Notes under the pieces: model-generated
Told to the model about the DNA's origin: nothing
Database searches by the model: none
What the model saw: the letters and a program-made list of their open reading frames with translations, nothing else
Made by a program: the position numbers and the translations under genes
Shown: positions 53,119 to 62,018 of the stretch, one piece after another
Position numbering within the stretch: position 1 is the first letter of the stretch
Layout of the letters: each line of letters begins with the position of its first letter
NCBI GenBank assembly: GCA_005788815.1
Contig: SYAZ01000068.1
Location: 1 to 64,000, forward strand
Direction: 5' to 3'
From: Actinomycetota bacterium
Lineage (GTDB): Bacteria > Actinomycetota > Acidimicrobiia > Acidimicrobiales > Ilumatobacteraceae
DNA: 64,000 nucleotides

Positions 53119-54018
53119 ATGAGTTCAACGAATAGTTCTTCTGTGGGCACCCTGCGCGTCAAGCGTGGTCTTGCCGAAATGCTGAAGGGTGGCGTCATCA
53201 TGGATGTCGTCACGCCTGAACAAGCCCGTGTTGCCGAAGATGCAGGAGCATGCGCAGTGATGGCACTTGAGCGCGTCCCTGCAGACATTCGTCGGGATGG
53301 TGGCGTTGCGCGAATGAGCGATCCCGAGATGATTGAAGCCATCAAGGCTTCAGTGCGTATTCCTGTGATGGCAAAAGCTCGTATTGGACATTTCGTTGAA
53401 GCACAGATTTTGGAATCACTTGGCGTGGACTTTGTTGATGAATCAGAAGTTCTCACACCAGCCGACGAGAAGCATCACATCGACAAGTTTGCATTTACCG
53501 TTCCGTTCGTGTGTGGTGCTACAAACCTTGGTGAAGCGCTTCGTCGTGTATCTGAAGGTGCTTGCATGATTCGTTCAAAGGGCGAAGCCGGCACTGGTAA
53601 TATTGTTGAAGCAGTTCGACACTTGCGTTCCATCTTTGGTGACATCCGTAAAATTACCCAGGCCGATGCATCAGAGTTATTTGATTGGGCTAAGAACCTC
53701 CAAGCTCCATTGCCACTAGTGCAAGAGATTGCCGAGACTGGCAAGTTCCCAGTTCCCATTTTCTGTGCGGGTGGCATTGCAACTCCTGCAGATGCCGCAC
53801 TCGCCATGCAATTAGGTGCTGAAGCAGTTTTTGTTGGTTCGGGAATTTTTAAGAGCGACGATCCTGCACCACGTGCGAAAGCAATTGTTGAAGCAACGAC
53901 TCACTTCCGTGACCCACAGATTTTGGCAAAAGTTAGTCGTGGACTGGGCGCTCCAATGACGGGTATCGGCATGGACGAAATTAACGAAGCGCAGAAATTC
54001 GCTTCGCGTGGTTGGTAA
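53119..54018 (+). CDS. pdxS: Pyridoxal 5'-phosphate synthase subunit PdxS
   Basis: A 299-residue TIM-barrel that builds PLP from ribose 5-phosphate, glyceraldehyde 3-phosphate and ammonia. The substrate-binding lysine is Lys86 in [15 protein letters not shown], and [19 protein letters not shown] and [14 protein letters not shown] are diagnostic. It works as a dodecamer with PdxT, encoded 28 bases downstream. Length and conservation are normal. The neighbouring yggS protein would bind the product. Confidence 0.96.
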   Translation: MSSTNSSSVGTLRVKRGLAEMLKGGVIMDVVTPEQARVAEDAGACAVMALERVPADIRRDGGVARMSDPEMIEAIKASVRIPVMAKARIGHFVEAQILESLGVDFVDESEVLTPADEKHHIDKFAFTVPFVCGATNLGEALRRVSEGACMIRSKGEAGTGNIVEAVRHLRSIFGDIRKITQADASELFDWAKNLQAPLPLVQEIAETGKFPVPIFCAGGIATPADAALAMQLGAEAVFVGSGIFKSDDPAPRAKAIVEATTHFRDPQILAKVSRGLGAPMTGIGMDEINEAQKFASRGW

Positions 54019-54046
54019 AACTCATCCATGAACGCGAGGCCTCCGG

Positions 54047-54631
54047 GTGAACAGTTGCGTCGGGGTGTTGGCCCTTCAAGGGGCTTTTGCTGCTCATTGT
54101 GAGTCGCTCGCTTCGATTGGCATAAAGACCATCGAAGTGCGTACGCCTGAACAATTGGCAAATGTCGATGCATTGTTAATGCCTGGTGGCGAATCGAGCA
54201 CAATGTCTCAGTTGTTGGAATCGTCAGGTTTGTTCGATCCCATCGCTGCGCGCATTGCAAATGGCATGCCGACGTTTGGAACATGTGCGGGCATGATTCT
54301 TCTTTCTTCTGAAATTCTCGATGGTCGTAGTGATCAACGCAGCTTTAACGCAATAGATGTCTCAGTTCGACGTAATGCTTTTGGCCGTCAAGTCGATTCT
54401 TTCGAATCCGATATTGACACTCGCGTCGGTCAATTCCACGGTGTGTTTATACGGGCACCGCGAATCGAGCGCGTGGGCCCCGAAGTTGAAGTGCTGGGTC
54501 GACTCGGAGACGAACCAGTCTTGGTGCAACAGGGAAAGGTGATGGCGGCTTCGTTTCATCCGGAGCTTTCACACGATGTGCGCTTGCACGAGTATTTTGT
54601 TTCTTTAATGCCAACTGCAGGAAAGGTGTAG
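54047..54631 (+). CDS. pdxT: Pyridoxal 5'-phosphate synthase glutaminase subunit PdxT
   Basis: A 194-residue class I glutaminase that feeds ammonia to PdxS. The oxyanion loop LMPGGESSTMSQLL, nucleophile Cys80 in GTCAGMILLS and the His-x-Glu pair in ASFHPELSHDVRLHEYF form the triad. The GTG start at 54047 gives the conserved CVGVLALQGAF. It ends 3 bases before yebC. Confidence 0.94.
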   Translation: MNSCVGVLALQGAFAAHCESLASIGIKTIEVRTPEQLANVDALLMPGGESSTMSQLLESSGLFDPIAARIANGMPTFGTCAGMILLSSEILDGRSDQRSFNAIDVSVRRNAFGRQVDSFESDIDTRVGQFHGVFIRAPRIERVGPEVEVLGRLGDEPVLVQQGKVMAASFHPELSHDVRLHEYFVSLMPTAGKV

Positions 54632-54634
54632 CCA

Positions 54635-55381
54635 ATGTCTGGTCACTCTAAATGGGCAACAATCAAACACAAAAAGGGTGCTGCAGATAAAGCACGCGGA
54701 AAATTGTTTGCAAAACTGTCTCGTCAAATTGAAGTAGCAGTAAAAGGTGGCGGAGGAGACATTGAATCAAATGCTTCTCTACGAACTGTTGTGCAAAAGG
54801 CTAAGGCTGCACAGATGACGAAAGATGCAATTGATCGAGCAGTGAAGCGTGGGCTTGGAGAAACTGGCGGCGCAAACTACGAGACCATCATGTACGAGGG
54901 CTATGCACCAGGCGGTGTGGCGCTTCTTGTTGATGTTCTGACAGATAATCGCAATCGCACTGCTGCAGATGTTCGCAGTGCATTCACAAAGTTCGGTGGT
55001 TCTATGGCTGAACCAGGCGCTGTCAGTTGGCAGTTCTCGCGGCGCGGACTCATTTTGGTCCCCATTGCTCTTGAAGAAGACACTGTCATGACTGCCGCGC
55101 TCGAGGCCGGAGCAGACGACATAGAGCCAGATGGTGATTCATGGCGAATTCTCACCGACCCCTCAGTGGTGTACGACGTGAAGGACGCTCTGGAAGCCTC
55201 TGGTATTGAGGTTCAGAGCGCCGAAAGCACAATGGTGTCATCGAACACCATTGAAGTGACTGTGCTTGAAGATGCGCGTCAGATTCTGCGTATTATGGAC
55301 ATGTTGGAAGATAACGACGATGTTCAAGACGTCTTCGCCAATTTCGATATTGACGAATCATTGATGCAGGAGATTGACTGA
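54635..55381 (+). CDS. yebC: YebC/PmpR family protein (TACO1-like)
   Basis: A 248-residue three-domain protein beginning SGHSKWATIKHKKGAADKAR, the family signature. Members act as transcriptional regulators in some bacteria, while recent work on relatives points to a role in translation of proline-rich stretches. Acidic C-terminus (FANFDIDESLMQEID) is usual. It lies before ruvC in many bacteria; here a peroxiredoxin gene intervenes, its ATG sharing one base with the yebC stop. Confidence 0.94.
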   Translation: MSGHSKWATIKHKKGAADKARGKLFAKLSRQIEVAVKGGGGDIESNASLRTVVQKAKAAQMTKDAIDRAVKRGLGETGGANYETIMYEGYAPGGVALLVDVLTDNRNRTAADVRSAFTKFGGSMAEPGAVSWQFSRRGLILVPIALEEDTVMTAALEAGADDIEPDGDSWRILTDPSVVYDVKDALEASGIEVQSAESTMVSSNTIEVTVLEDARQILRIMDMLEDNDDVQDVFANFDIDESLMQEID

Positions 55382-55833
55382 TGGCCGTTGCAGTAGGGGA
55401 TCAAGCTCCCGAGTTCACATTGCCAGGCACTGGTTCCCAGTCCTATTCCTTAGCGTCATATCGCGGTAAGCCTGTTGTATTGGTCTTTTATCCTGGTGAC
55501 GACACTCCGGTATGCACAAAGCAATTGAATTCATACAACAACGAATTGTCTGCTTTTTCTGATGTCGGCGCACAAGTTCTCGCCATCTCGGCACAAGATG
55601 TCGCTAGCCACGATGCATTCGCTGAGAAACATGGTTTTGGGTTTCCACTTCTTGCAGATACCGACAAGGCCGTTGCGGGGCTCTACGGAACGGTTGGTCC
55701 GCTGGGGTTTCCTCGTCGAAGTGTCTTTGTGATCGATGCCAATGGCACAATCCGCTATGTCCACAGGGCCATAGCTGGCTTGACTTTCCGTCCCGTTGAG
55801 GAACTGGTAGCAGCCGTCGAGGCCGCCCGCTGA
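55381..55833 (+). CDS. Peroxiredoxin (BCP/AhpE-like, 1-Cys)
   Basis: A 150-residue thiol peroxidase. The peroxidatic Cys45 is in YPGDDTPVCTKQLNSY; no second Cys exists in the protein, so an external thiol such as mycothiol or a redoxin must resolve it. VLVFYPGD and RRSVFVIDANGTIRY are standard family elements. The yebC stop overlaps its start by one base (TGATG), indicating insertion into, or recruitment by, the yebC-ruv operon. Confidence 0.9.
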   Translation: MAVAVGDQAPEFTLPGTGSQSYSLASYRGKPVVLVFYPGDDTPVCTKQLNSYNNELSAFSDVGAQVLAISAQDVASHDAFAEKHGFGFPLLADTDKAVAGLYGTVGPLGFPRRSVFVIDANGTIRYVHRAIAGLTFRPVEELVAAVEAAR

Positions 55834-55863
55834 CATTCCCACACAGGCCGCGCGAGCCTGGGG

Positions 55864-55869
55864 TACAAT
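55864..55869 (+). promoter_or_regulatory. Putative -10 box (TACAAT) of ruvC, leaderless type
   Basis: TACAAT, one base from the -10 consensus, lies 8 bases before the ruvC ATG. No LexA-type palindrome is seen in the 44-base gap. Confidence 0.48.
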
Positions 55870-55877
55870 ACGAACCT

Positions 55878-56420
55878 ATGTTCGGTCAGGGTTCTTCAGA
55901 GGGGTACATCATCTTGGGTATCGACCCTGGTCTTACTCGTTGTGGGTATGCCGTATTGCAGATGAACTCGGCTCAAGACATCACGGCCAGAGCATTGGGA
56001 GTTATTCGCACCCCAACAACTAATTCTCTCCCCGAACGACTTGGTGAAATTCATCAAGAGATCGAGGCGCTACTTGGCGAGTATCGCCCGCATGCAGTGG
56101 CCATCGAGCAAGTTTTTTTCCAGAACAACGTTCGTACCGCTATGGGTGTTGGTCAAGCAAGTGGCATTGTGTTGGCGCTTGCTGCGCGCGCGGGCTGCGT
56201 AGTTGCTCAGTACACACCGTCACAAGTCAAGAACACGGTGGCCGGTTGGGGTGGCGCAACGAAAGATCAGATTGGTCACATGGTGCAACAGCGACTGCAT
56301 CTTGAATCTGCACCACAACCGGCAGATGCGGCCGATGCGGCAGCTATTGCGTTGTGTCATTGCTCCATTGCACCGTTCATTGCTTCGCGAGATGCGGCAT
56401 TGTTGCGAGGCACCACATGA
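55878..56420 (+). CDS. ruvC: Holliday junction resolvase RuvC
   Basis: A 180-residue endonuclease that cuts four-way junctions. The first catalytic Asp is in ILGIDPGLTRCGYAVL; VAIEQVFFQNNVRTAMGVGQ and the C-terminal ADAADAAAIALCHC contribute the other acidic residues. Length is normal. Its stop overlaps the ruvA ATG. Upstream TACAAT suggests its own promoter. Confidence 0.95.
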   Translation: MFGQGSSEGYIILGIDPGLTRCGYAVLQMNSAQDITARALGVIRTPTTNSLPERLGEIHQEIEALLGEYRPHAVAIEQVFFQNNVRTAMGVGQASGIVLALAARAGCVVAQYTPSQVKNTVAGWGGATKDQIGHMVQQRLHLESAPQPADAADAAAIALCHCSIAPFIASRDAALLRGTT

Positions 56421-57007
56421 TCGGCAGTCTGCGTGGAATAGTGCTTGAACGTTTCACGCCTTCCACAGTTCTCATTGAAGTCGCTGGAGTCGGATATTTG
56501 TGTTCTGTGACTACTTCTACATTTGCTGAACTCGAACCGACTGTTTCGGTGTTTCTTCATGTTCATCATCACATTCGCGAAGATGCTCAAACCTTGTTCG
56601 GCTTTTCGTCTCGAGTCGAGCGAGATACGTTCAACATCCTGATTGCAACCCATGGAATTGGCCCTGCGATGGCGATGGCAATTTTGTCAACGTATTCACC
56701 TACGGCTCTCGTCACTGTTGTTACATCAGGCGACACACAAGCACTCACTGTTGTTCCAGGTGTTGGCAAAAAGACCGCAGAGCGCTTAATGATTGAACTG
56801 AAGTCTCGTCTCAATCTCGAGGGAATCTCTGCAGTAGACGCGTACGGATCTGTGCAGTCGGCAGCAGCAGATGTTCGTGAGGCACTCACTGCTTTGGGTT
56901 ATGGACCAGAAGAAATACGTGAAGCAATGCGTCAACTCACCACCGCAGACGATGCTGAAACAATGTTGCGTGATGCGTTAGCCATGTTGGGAGCTCGCCG
57001 TGCGTGA
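56417..57007 (+). CDS. ruvA: Holliday junction branch-migration protein RuvA
   Basis: A 196-residue tetramerising protein that binds the junction and guides RuvB. The N-terminal OB-fold opens [32 protein letters not shown] and [19 protein letters not shown] are the paired helix-hairpin-helix motifs, and the C-terminal domain III ([17 protein letters not shown]) contacts RuvB. The frame is open from 56354 but ATG 56417 overlaps the ruvC stop and matches the family. It overlaps ruvB by 8 bases. Confidence 0.95.
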   Translation: MIGSLRGIVLERFTPSTVLIEVAGVGYLCSVTTSTFAELEPTVSVFLHVHHHIREDAQTLFGFSSRVERDTFNILIATHGIGPAMAMAILSTYSPTALVTVVTSGDTQALTVVPGVGKKTAERLMIELKSRLNLEGISAVDAYGSVQSAAADVREALTALGYGPEEIREAMRQLTTADDAETMLRDALAMLGARRA

Positions 57008-57992
57008 TGAGTTTTTAGATCCATTCATTAATTCTGACCGCGAAGTGTCTGACGAAGTAGGTCTTCGTCCGCGTCATCTCGATGATTTTGTTGGTCAACG
57101 AGAATTAAAGGAGCATCTAGACATTGTGCTCGGCGCTGCCAAACAACGTGGTCAAGCTGCTGACCATATTTTGTTGGCAGGTCCTCCTGGTCTCGGAAAA
57201 ACCACTCTTGCTGGAATTGTTGCCGCCGAAATGAACGTAGCAATGCACGTCACTAGTGGTCCTGCACTTGAACGCGCCGGCGACCTCGCATCTATCCTCA
57301 CCAAACTTGGCGAGGGCGACGTGTTGTTCATTGACGAGATACATCGTCTTTCTCGCGCAGTAGAAGAGATTTTGTATCCGGCAATGGAAGATTTCCAGAT
57401 CGACATTGTGGTCGGCAAGGGGCCAGCTGCATCATCCATCAGACTCACATTGCCTCGGTTCACTCTCATTGGTGCCACGACGCGCACCGGAATGATTACA
57501 GGTCCACTGCGCGACAGATTCGGTTTGGTAGCACGACTCGATTACTACGACGCCGAGGAACTCGATTCCATTGTGACGCGTGCTGCAGGAATTCTTGATG
57601 TGCCTGTCACAAAAGAAGCATCTATTCATATTGCTCGTCGTAGTAGGGGAACACCTCGTATTGCTAACCGTTTGCTTCGTCGTGTTCGAGATTTTGCTGA
57701 AGTGCGAAGCGATGGTCACATCACTGCCGATACTGCTCTTGAAGCATTGCGGGTGTTCGGGGTCGATGAACTTGGACTCGACAAAGTGGACCGTGCCATC
57801 TTGCGTAGTCTCTGCGAGCAGTTTGAAGGCGGACCAGTCGGTCTCACCACATTGGCCATCGCAGTGGGTGAGCAACCAGAGACAGTGGAAGATGTCTACG
57901 AACCATTTCTGATACAGCAGGGCCTCATTGCGCGTACGCCACGAGGCCGAGTGGCGATGGATGCTGCTCGCTTGCACCTTGCTAACCCGTAG
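57000..57992 (+). CDS. ruvB: Holliday junction helicase RuvB
   Basis: A 330-residue AAA+ motor. Walker A is [12 protein letters not shown] near residue 62 and Walker B is [30 protein letters not shown] includes sensor 1 and the arginine finger region, and a winged-helix domain ends the protein. The GTG start at 57000 lies inside ruvA. Its stop codon is part of the TAGCCT hexamer proposed as the queA promoter. Confidence 0.96.
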   Translation: MRDEFLDPFINSDREVSDEVGLRPRHLDDFVGQRELKEHLDIVLGAAKQRGQAADHILLAGPPGLGKTTLAGIVAAEMNVAMHVTSGPALERAGDLASILTKLGEGDVLFIDEIHRLSRAVEEILYPAMEDFQIDIVVGKGPAASSIRLTLPRFTLIGATTRTGMITGPLRDRFGLVARLDYYDAEELDSIVTRAAGILDVPVTKEASIHIARRSRGTPRIANRLLRRVRDFAEVRSDGHITADTALEALRVFGVDELGLDKVDRAILRSLCEQFEGGPVGLTTLAIAVGEQPETVEDVYEPFLIQQGLIARTPRGRVAMDAARLHLANP

Positions 57993-57995
57993 CCT
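57990..57995 (+). promoter_or_regulatory. Putative -10 box (TAGCCT) of queA, leaderless type
   Basis: TAGCCT begins with the ruvB stop codon and lies 6 bases before the queA GTG. It matches the hexamer at ileS. Confidence 0.42.
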
Positions 57996-58001
57996 CTGTG
58001 C

Positions 58002-59009
58002 GTGCAACTTTCTGACATTGACTATGACCTCCCAGAGGTTCGTATTGCTCAAAAGCCAATCGAACCCCGAGATTCAGCCCGATTACTAGTTGCACTTGAC
58101 ACCGACAACGTGCAACATTTGCAGGTCAAAGATCTGGTGTCATTAGTCGGTCCTGGTGATGTCATCGTTGTCAACGATACGCGTGTGTTGCCCGCACGAC
58201 TCATGCTTCAGCGTCGAACAGGTGGCACAGCAGAAGTGCTACTCCTCGAACAACGTTCTCCTGATCATCGTTTGTGGGAGGCCTTGATCCGACCCGCTCG
58301 CAAATTGAAGGAAGGCGAAATTCTCGAATACTTCGGAAAGCGTGTGGTGCGCATTGGACCACGCACCGAAGCGGGCGACACATTCGTTGTAGAAATTATC
58401 GACGAAGCCCCTTTGGCATTAGTGAATCGTATTGGTGCGATGCCTCTGCCGCCCTATATTCGCGGTTCATTGCAAGATGGTGAGCGGTATCAAACGGTGT
58501 ATGCGCGACGCGCGGCTAGTGCTGCTGCGCCCACTGCAGGTTTACATTTCACGCCTGAGCTCATTGATGCCATCACGGCAACGGGTGCTCAGATCCACCG
58601 AGTGGAATTAGTGGTGGGCCTCGACACGTTCAAGCCAATATCTGCAGACAATCCATTGGATCACGTCATCCATTCAGAGATGTACAACATTGAGCCGTCA
58701 GTGATTGAGGCGTGCACATCTGCCAATCGAGTAATTGCTATTGGTACTACGGCCGTGCGTGCCCTTGAGTCGGCTGGCTCGACTGGAAATCTGTCTGGGC
58801 GTACCAATATTTTTATTACACCTGGCTACGAATGGAAGATCGTCGACGTGATGCTGACGAACTTTCATTTGCCGAAGACATCTTTGTTGTTAATGATCGA
58901 GTCTTTTGTTGGCAAGAGTTGGCGTCAGTTGTACACAACGGCAATCGAAATGGAATACCGGTTCTTATCGTTCGGTGATGCAATGCTGATATCTCGAGAA
59001 AAGAATTAA
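58002..59009 (+). CDS. queA: S-adenosylmethionine: tRNA ribosyltransferase-isomerase QueA
   Basis: A 335-residue enzyme that transfers ribose from SAM to preQ1 in tRNA, giving epoxyqueuosine. VIVVNDTRVLPARL, VNRIGAMPLPPYI, AAPTAGLHFTPELIDAI and FHLPKTSLLLMIESFVG are diagnostic. Length is normal. GTG 58002 is preferred. It is followed by tgt after 5 bases, so queuosine genes are paired. No preQ1 biosynthesis gene or riboswitch is seen. Confidence 0.94.
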   Translation: MQLSDIDYDLPEVRIAQKPIEPRDSARLLVALDTDNVQHLQVKDLVSLVGPGDVIVVNDTRVLPARLMLQRRTGGTAEVLLLEQRSPDHRLWEALIRPARKLKEGEILEYFGKRVVRIGPRTEAGDTFVVEIIDEAPLALVNRIGAMPLPPYIRGSLQDGERYQTVYARRAASAAAPTAGLHFTPELIDAITATGAQIHRVELVVGLDTFKPISADNPLDHVIHSEMYNIEPSVIEACTSANRVIAIGTTAVRALESAGSTGNLSGRTNIFITPGYEWKIVDVMLTNFHLPKTSLLLMIESFVGKSWRQLYTTAIEMEYRFLSFGDAMLISREKN

Positions 59010-59014
59010 GTCAA

Positions 59015-60112
59015 ATGTTTCGCGTCAATCTAGATACATCAGCCAGCGAAGGTTCTGCTCGCAGCGCAACTGCAACCACACATCGCGGCACCTACAGCAC
59101 GCCGTGCTTTATGCCGGTCGGTACGCGTGGCGCCATCAAGTACCTCAGTGCTCGTGACTACGCAGAGTTGGGTGCACAGATTGTGTTGGGCAATACGTAT
59201 CACCTGATGTTGCGCCCCGGTGCCGAAGTCATCGAGCAATTCGGTGGACTCGGAGCGTTCGCTGCGTGGGAAGGTCTCACGCTCACAGACTCTGGTGGCT
59301 TTCAAGTGTTCTCGCTCGACCCAAAGGTTGATGATGACGGCGTCACCTTCAAGTCAACGTACGATGGTTCGTACCATCGTTTTACTCCTGAAATTGCTGT
59401 CGGGGTTCAGCAGAAAATTGGTGCAGATATTCAGATGGTGCTCGATGTCTGTACGTCATTGCCGGCAGAGCCCCATGTGGTGCGGCTCGCGTTAGAGCGC
59501 ACTCATGCTTGGGCAATCCGCGCTCGGGCAGCACATACTCGTACCGATCAGTCGTTGTTCGGCATTGTGCAAGGCGGAACAGATGCAGCGATGCGTGCAG
59601 AGAGTGCGCGACGAACGGTTGATGTTGGGTTTGATGGCTATGCCATTGGTGGTTTGTCGGTCGGAGAGTCTCGCGCAGAGATGGTTGATGCAATTGGCGC
59701 ATGTATCGATGAGTTGCCAAAGGATCAGCCGCGTTATCTCATGGGCGTCGGAGATCCTGCGTCGCTAGTGGAAGCAGTCGCGCTAGGAGTCGATCAATTT
59801 GATTGTGTTCTTCAAACGCGTGTTGGTCGACACGGAACTGCGCTGACATCTGAAGGCAAAGTGCATATGAAAAATGCGCAGCACACATTGTCTGAAGAAC
59901 CGCTCGACGCTTTGTGTCAATGTTGGGTGTGCAAGACCCACACGCGCGGGTATCTGCGTCATCTCACTCAGGTGGGCGAGCCAAGTGCTGCCCGGCTGTT
60001 GTCACTTCATAACGTGGCGTGGACAATTCAGTTGATGAACTCAATGAAACTGGCGATTGAAGCAGGCACTTTCAGTGAATTTCGCCGTCAAACCCTCGAG
60101 GTTTGGGGCTAG
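59015..60112 (+). CDS. tgt: tRNA-guanine transglycosylase Tgt
   Basis: A 365-residue TIM-barrel enzyme that exchanges guanine 34 of tRNA for preQ1. The active-site segment TLTDSGGFQVFSL, the LFGIVQGGTDAAMR loop, and the zinc site CQCWVCKTHTRGYLRHL are intact. The catalytic nucleophile Asp lies in FDCVLQTRVGRHGTAL. It ends 43 bases before yajC. Position after queA matches its pathway partner. Confidence 0.95.
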   Translation: MFRVNLDTSASEGSARSATATTHRGTYSTPCFMPVGTRGAIKYLSARDYAELGAQIVLGNTYHLMLRPGAEVIEQFGGLGAFAAWEGLTLTDSGGFQVFSLDPKVDDDGVTFKSTYDGSYHRFTPEIAVGVQQKIGADIQMVLDVCTSLPAEPHVVRLALERTHAWAIRARAAHTRTDQSLFGIVQGGTDAAMRAESARRTVDVGFDGYAIGGLSVGESRAEMVDAIGACIDELPKDQPRYLMGVGDPASLVEAVALGVDQFDCVLQTRVGRHGTALTSEGKVHMKNAQHTLSEEPLDALCQCWVCKTHTRGYLRHLTQVGEPSAARLLSLHNVAWTIQLMNSMKLAIEAGTFSEFRRQTLEVWG

Positions 60113-60141
60113 GGAGAACAGTTCCACAGGCAATGGCTCGC

Positions 60142-60147
60142 TAGGCT
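60142..60147 (+). promoter_or_regulatory. Putative -10 box (TAGGCT) of yajC-secDF, leaderless type
   Basis: TAGGCT lies 8 bases before GTG 60156, supporting that start for YajC instead of the frame beginning inside tgt. Confidence 0.4.
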
Positions 60148-60155
60148 TGTCTTCC

Positions 60156-60509
60156 GTGATTGCTATTTTACTTTCTGCAGAAACCACCACCACCAACAGT
60201 GGTAGCCCATGGTTCAGTCTCATTTTCTTTGGTGCCATTTTTGCCGCCATGTATTTCCTCCTACTTCGCCCACAGCGTCGTCGGGTCAAAGAATCTCAAA
60301 ACCTTCAGTCCTCGATTGCAGTCGACGATGAAGTTATTTTGAACTCAGGTATCTACGGGTTTGTTACTGCTATTGAAGGCGACATTTTGTGGATCGACGT
60401 TGCCGACGGCCACGACAAAGAGCGAATTGAAATTCGCGTTGCTCGTGCATCGATTGCTCGTAAGGCCCCCGTTGCAGCCAGTGATTCTCCTGATTCTGAA
60501 GCAAAGTAA
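60156..60509 (+). CDS. yajC: Preprotein translocase subunit YajC
   Basis: A 117-residue membrane protein that accompanies SecDF. A short, Thr-rich external N-terminus (ETTTTNSGS) precedes one membrane helix, then LLLRPQRRRVKESQNLQSSI, the family signature, and a small cytoplasmic domain (DEVILNSGIYGFVTAIEGD). The frame is open back to 60057, overlapping tgt, but GTG 60156 gives the normal YajC length. secD follows after 6 bases. Confidence 0.9.
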   Translation: MIAILLSAETTTTNSGSPWFSLIFFGAIFAAMYFLLLRPQRRRVKESQNLQSSIAVDDEVILNSGIYGFVTAIEGDILWIDVADGHDKERIEIRVARASIARKAPVAASDSPDSEAK

Positions 60510-60515
60510 GTTTCA

Positions 60516-62018
60516 GTGAGTCGTCGTCCCCTATTGGCCTCGCTTATTGGCATAGTCCTGCTTGCGGTGGGGCTTTTTGGTGGCAACCTTCTCGCTGGCA
60601 ACACGCCTTCTCTTGGTCTCGACCTGCAAGGTGGCGCTTCTGTCACCATGACGCCACAGGGAACATACGACGCTGATGCACTAACAGTGGCGGTCGACAT
60701 TATTCGCCAACGCGTCGACTCAATTGGTGTGGCAGAGCCCGAAATTATTCGTCAGGGCGACACGGTCGTTGTCAACTTGCCTGGTGTGAAAGATCAACAG
60801 CGGGCACTCGAGCTCGTCGGTCGAACTGGTGCAGTAGAGATGCGCCCAGTGATCAACATGGCAGAGAATCCAGATAGCACCACCACAACAGTGGTGGGGG
60901 CAACGACCACCACCATTAAAGGTGCAAGTTCAGACGAGACATCCACAACGCTTGCGCCACCAGCCGGAGGGCTTGGTAGCGCTCGCCGCATTGCTGCTGA
61001 GACCACCACAACAACCCTTCCTGCAGATCCCTTAACTGGTCTTGCAGAAGGTCAAACAGTATTGCCTGGCCGTAAAGATGGGTTCATCTATCTGCTTGGC
61101 CCAGCGGAGGCAACTGGTGAAGTGTTCTCCAATGATTCAGCCGCTGAGGTCAGCAATGGCGCATGGGTGGTTGTCGCCCCATTGAAAGGTGGAGTTGCCG
61201 GCGAAGATCAGTGGAATGCGCTCGCGGCAAAGTGCTTCGCGGGCGGTGCTGATTGCCCAACGAAGCAGATCGCCATTATTTTGGACGGCGAAGTGATTTC
61301 GGCTCCGGTAGTACAGGCGCCATCGTTCGATAATTCTGTGCAGATCAGTGGCTCATTTACTGAGAGCGAAGCGAACGAGTTAGCTCGTGTCTTGCAATTC
61401 GGTGCAGTGCCAGTGCAGTTCGACATCCCTACGGTTCAGACAGTGTCGGCCACATTAGGTAAAGACTCTTTGAAGGCGGCGATTGTCGCTGGTCTCTTTG
61501 GCGTTCTACTGGTTCTCGTTTTCTTGCTGTTCTACTATCGCGTGCTGGCATTAGTTGTTGTCGGTGGACTTACTATCTCTGGTCTATTGCTGTGGAGTGT
61601 CATCTCTTGGCTGTCGAAAACCAATGGTCTAGCGCTCACGCTCTCGGGTGTTGCGGGAATCATCGTGTCTATTGGTGTCACGGTGGACTCATACGTGGTT
61701 TTCTTTGAGAAGATCAAGGACGACGTTCAGTCAGGCCGCTCGCTGCGTAATTCAGCTGCTCGTGGTTTTGAAAGTGCATGGCGCACAATCCTCGCTGCTG
61801 ACACGGTGTCGTTTATCGGCGCGTTGATCTTATGGTGGCTTACAGTTGGTCCTGTACGTGGTTTTGCGTTCTTCTTAGGCCTATCCACCTTGTCTGACAT
61901 AGTTGTTTCTTACTTTTTCACGCGACCAACAGTTTTGCTTTTGGCGCGCACAAAATTTATGAATAAAGGTCGCATCTTAGGAATCGCGCCATCAACAACT
62001 GAGGCGGTGTCATCATGA
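60516..62018 (+). CDS. secD: Protein translocase subunit SecD
   Basis: A 500-residue RND-like membrane protein that uses proton flow to complete protein export. LGLDLQGGASVTM opens the first external domain; the six-helix bundle begins near residue 320, with VTVDSYVVFFEKIKDD in its conserved region. The external P1 region contains two Thr-rich insertions (TTTTVVGATTTTIKG and TTTTLPADP) likely to be flexible. GTG 60516 is the start. It overlaps secF by 4 bases. Confidence 0.94.
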   Translation: MSRRPLLASLIGIVLLAVGLFGGNLLAGNTPSLGLDLQGGASVTMTPQGTYDADALTVAVDIIRQRVDSIGVAEPEIIRQGDTVVVNLPGVKDQQRALELVGRTGAVEMRPVINMAENPDSTTTTVVGATTTTIKGASSDETSTTLAPPAGGLGSARRIAAETTTTTLPADPLTGLAEGQTVLPGRKDGFIYLLGPAEATGEVFSNDSAAEVSNGAWVVVAPLKGGVAGEDQWNALAAKCFAGGADCPTKQIAIILDGEVISAPVVQAPSFDNSVQISGSFTESEANELARVLQFGAVPVQFDIPTVQTVSATLGKDSLKAAIVAGLFGVLLVLVFLLFYYRVLALVVVGGLTISGLLLWSVISWLSKTNGLALTLSGVAGIIVSIGVTVDSYVVFFEKIKDDVQSGRSLRNSAARGFESAWRTILAADTVSFIGALILWWLTVGPVRGFAFFLGLSTLSDIVVSYFFTRPTVLLLARTKFMNKGRILGIAPSTTEAVSS

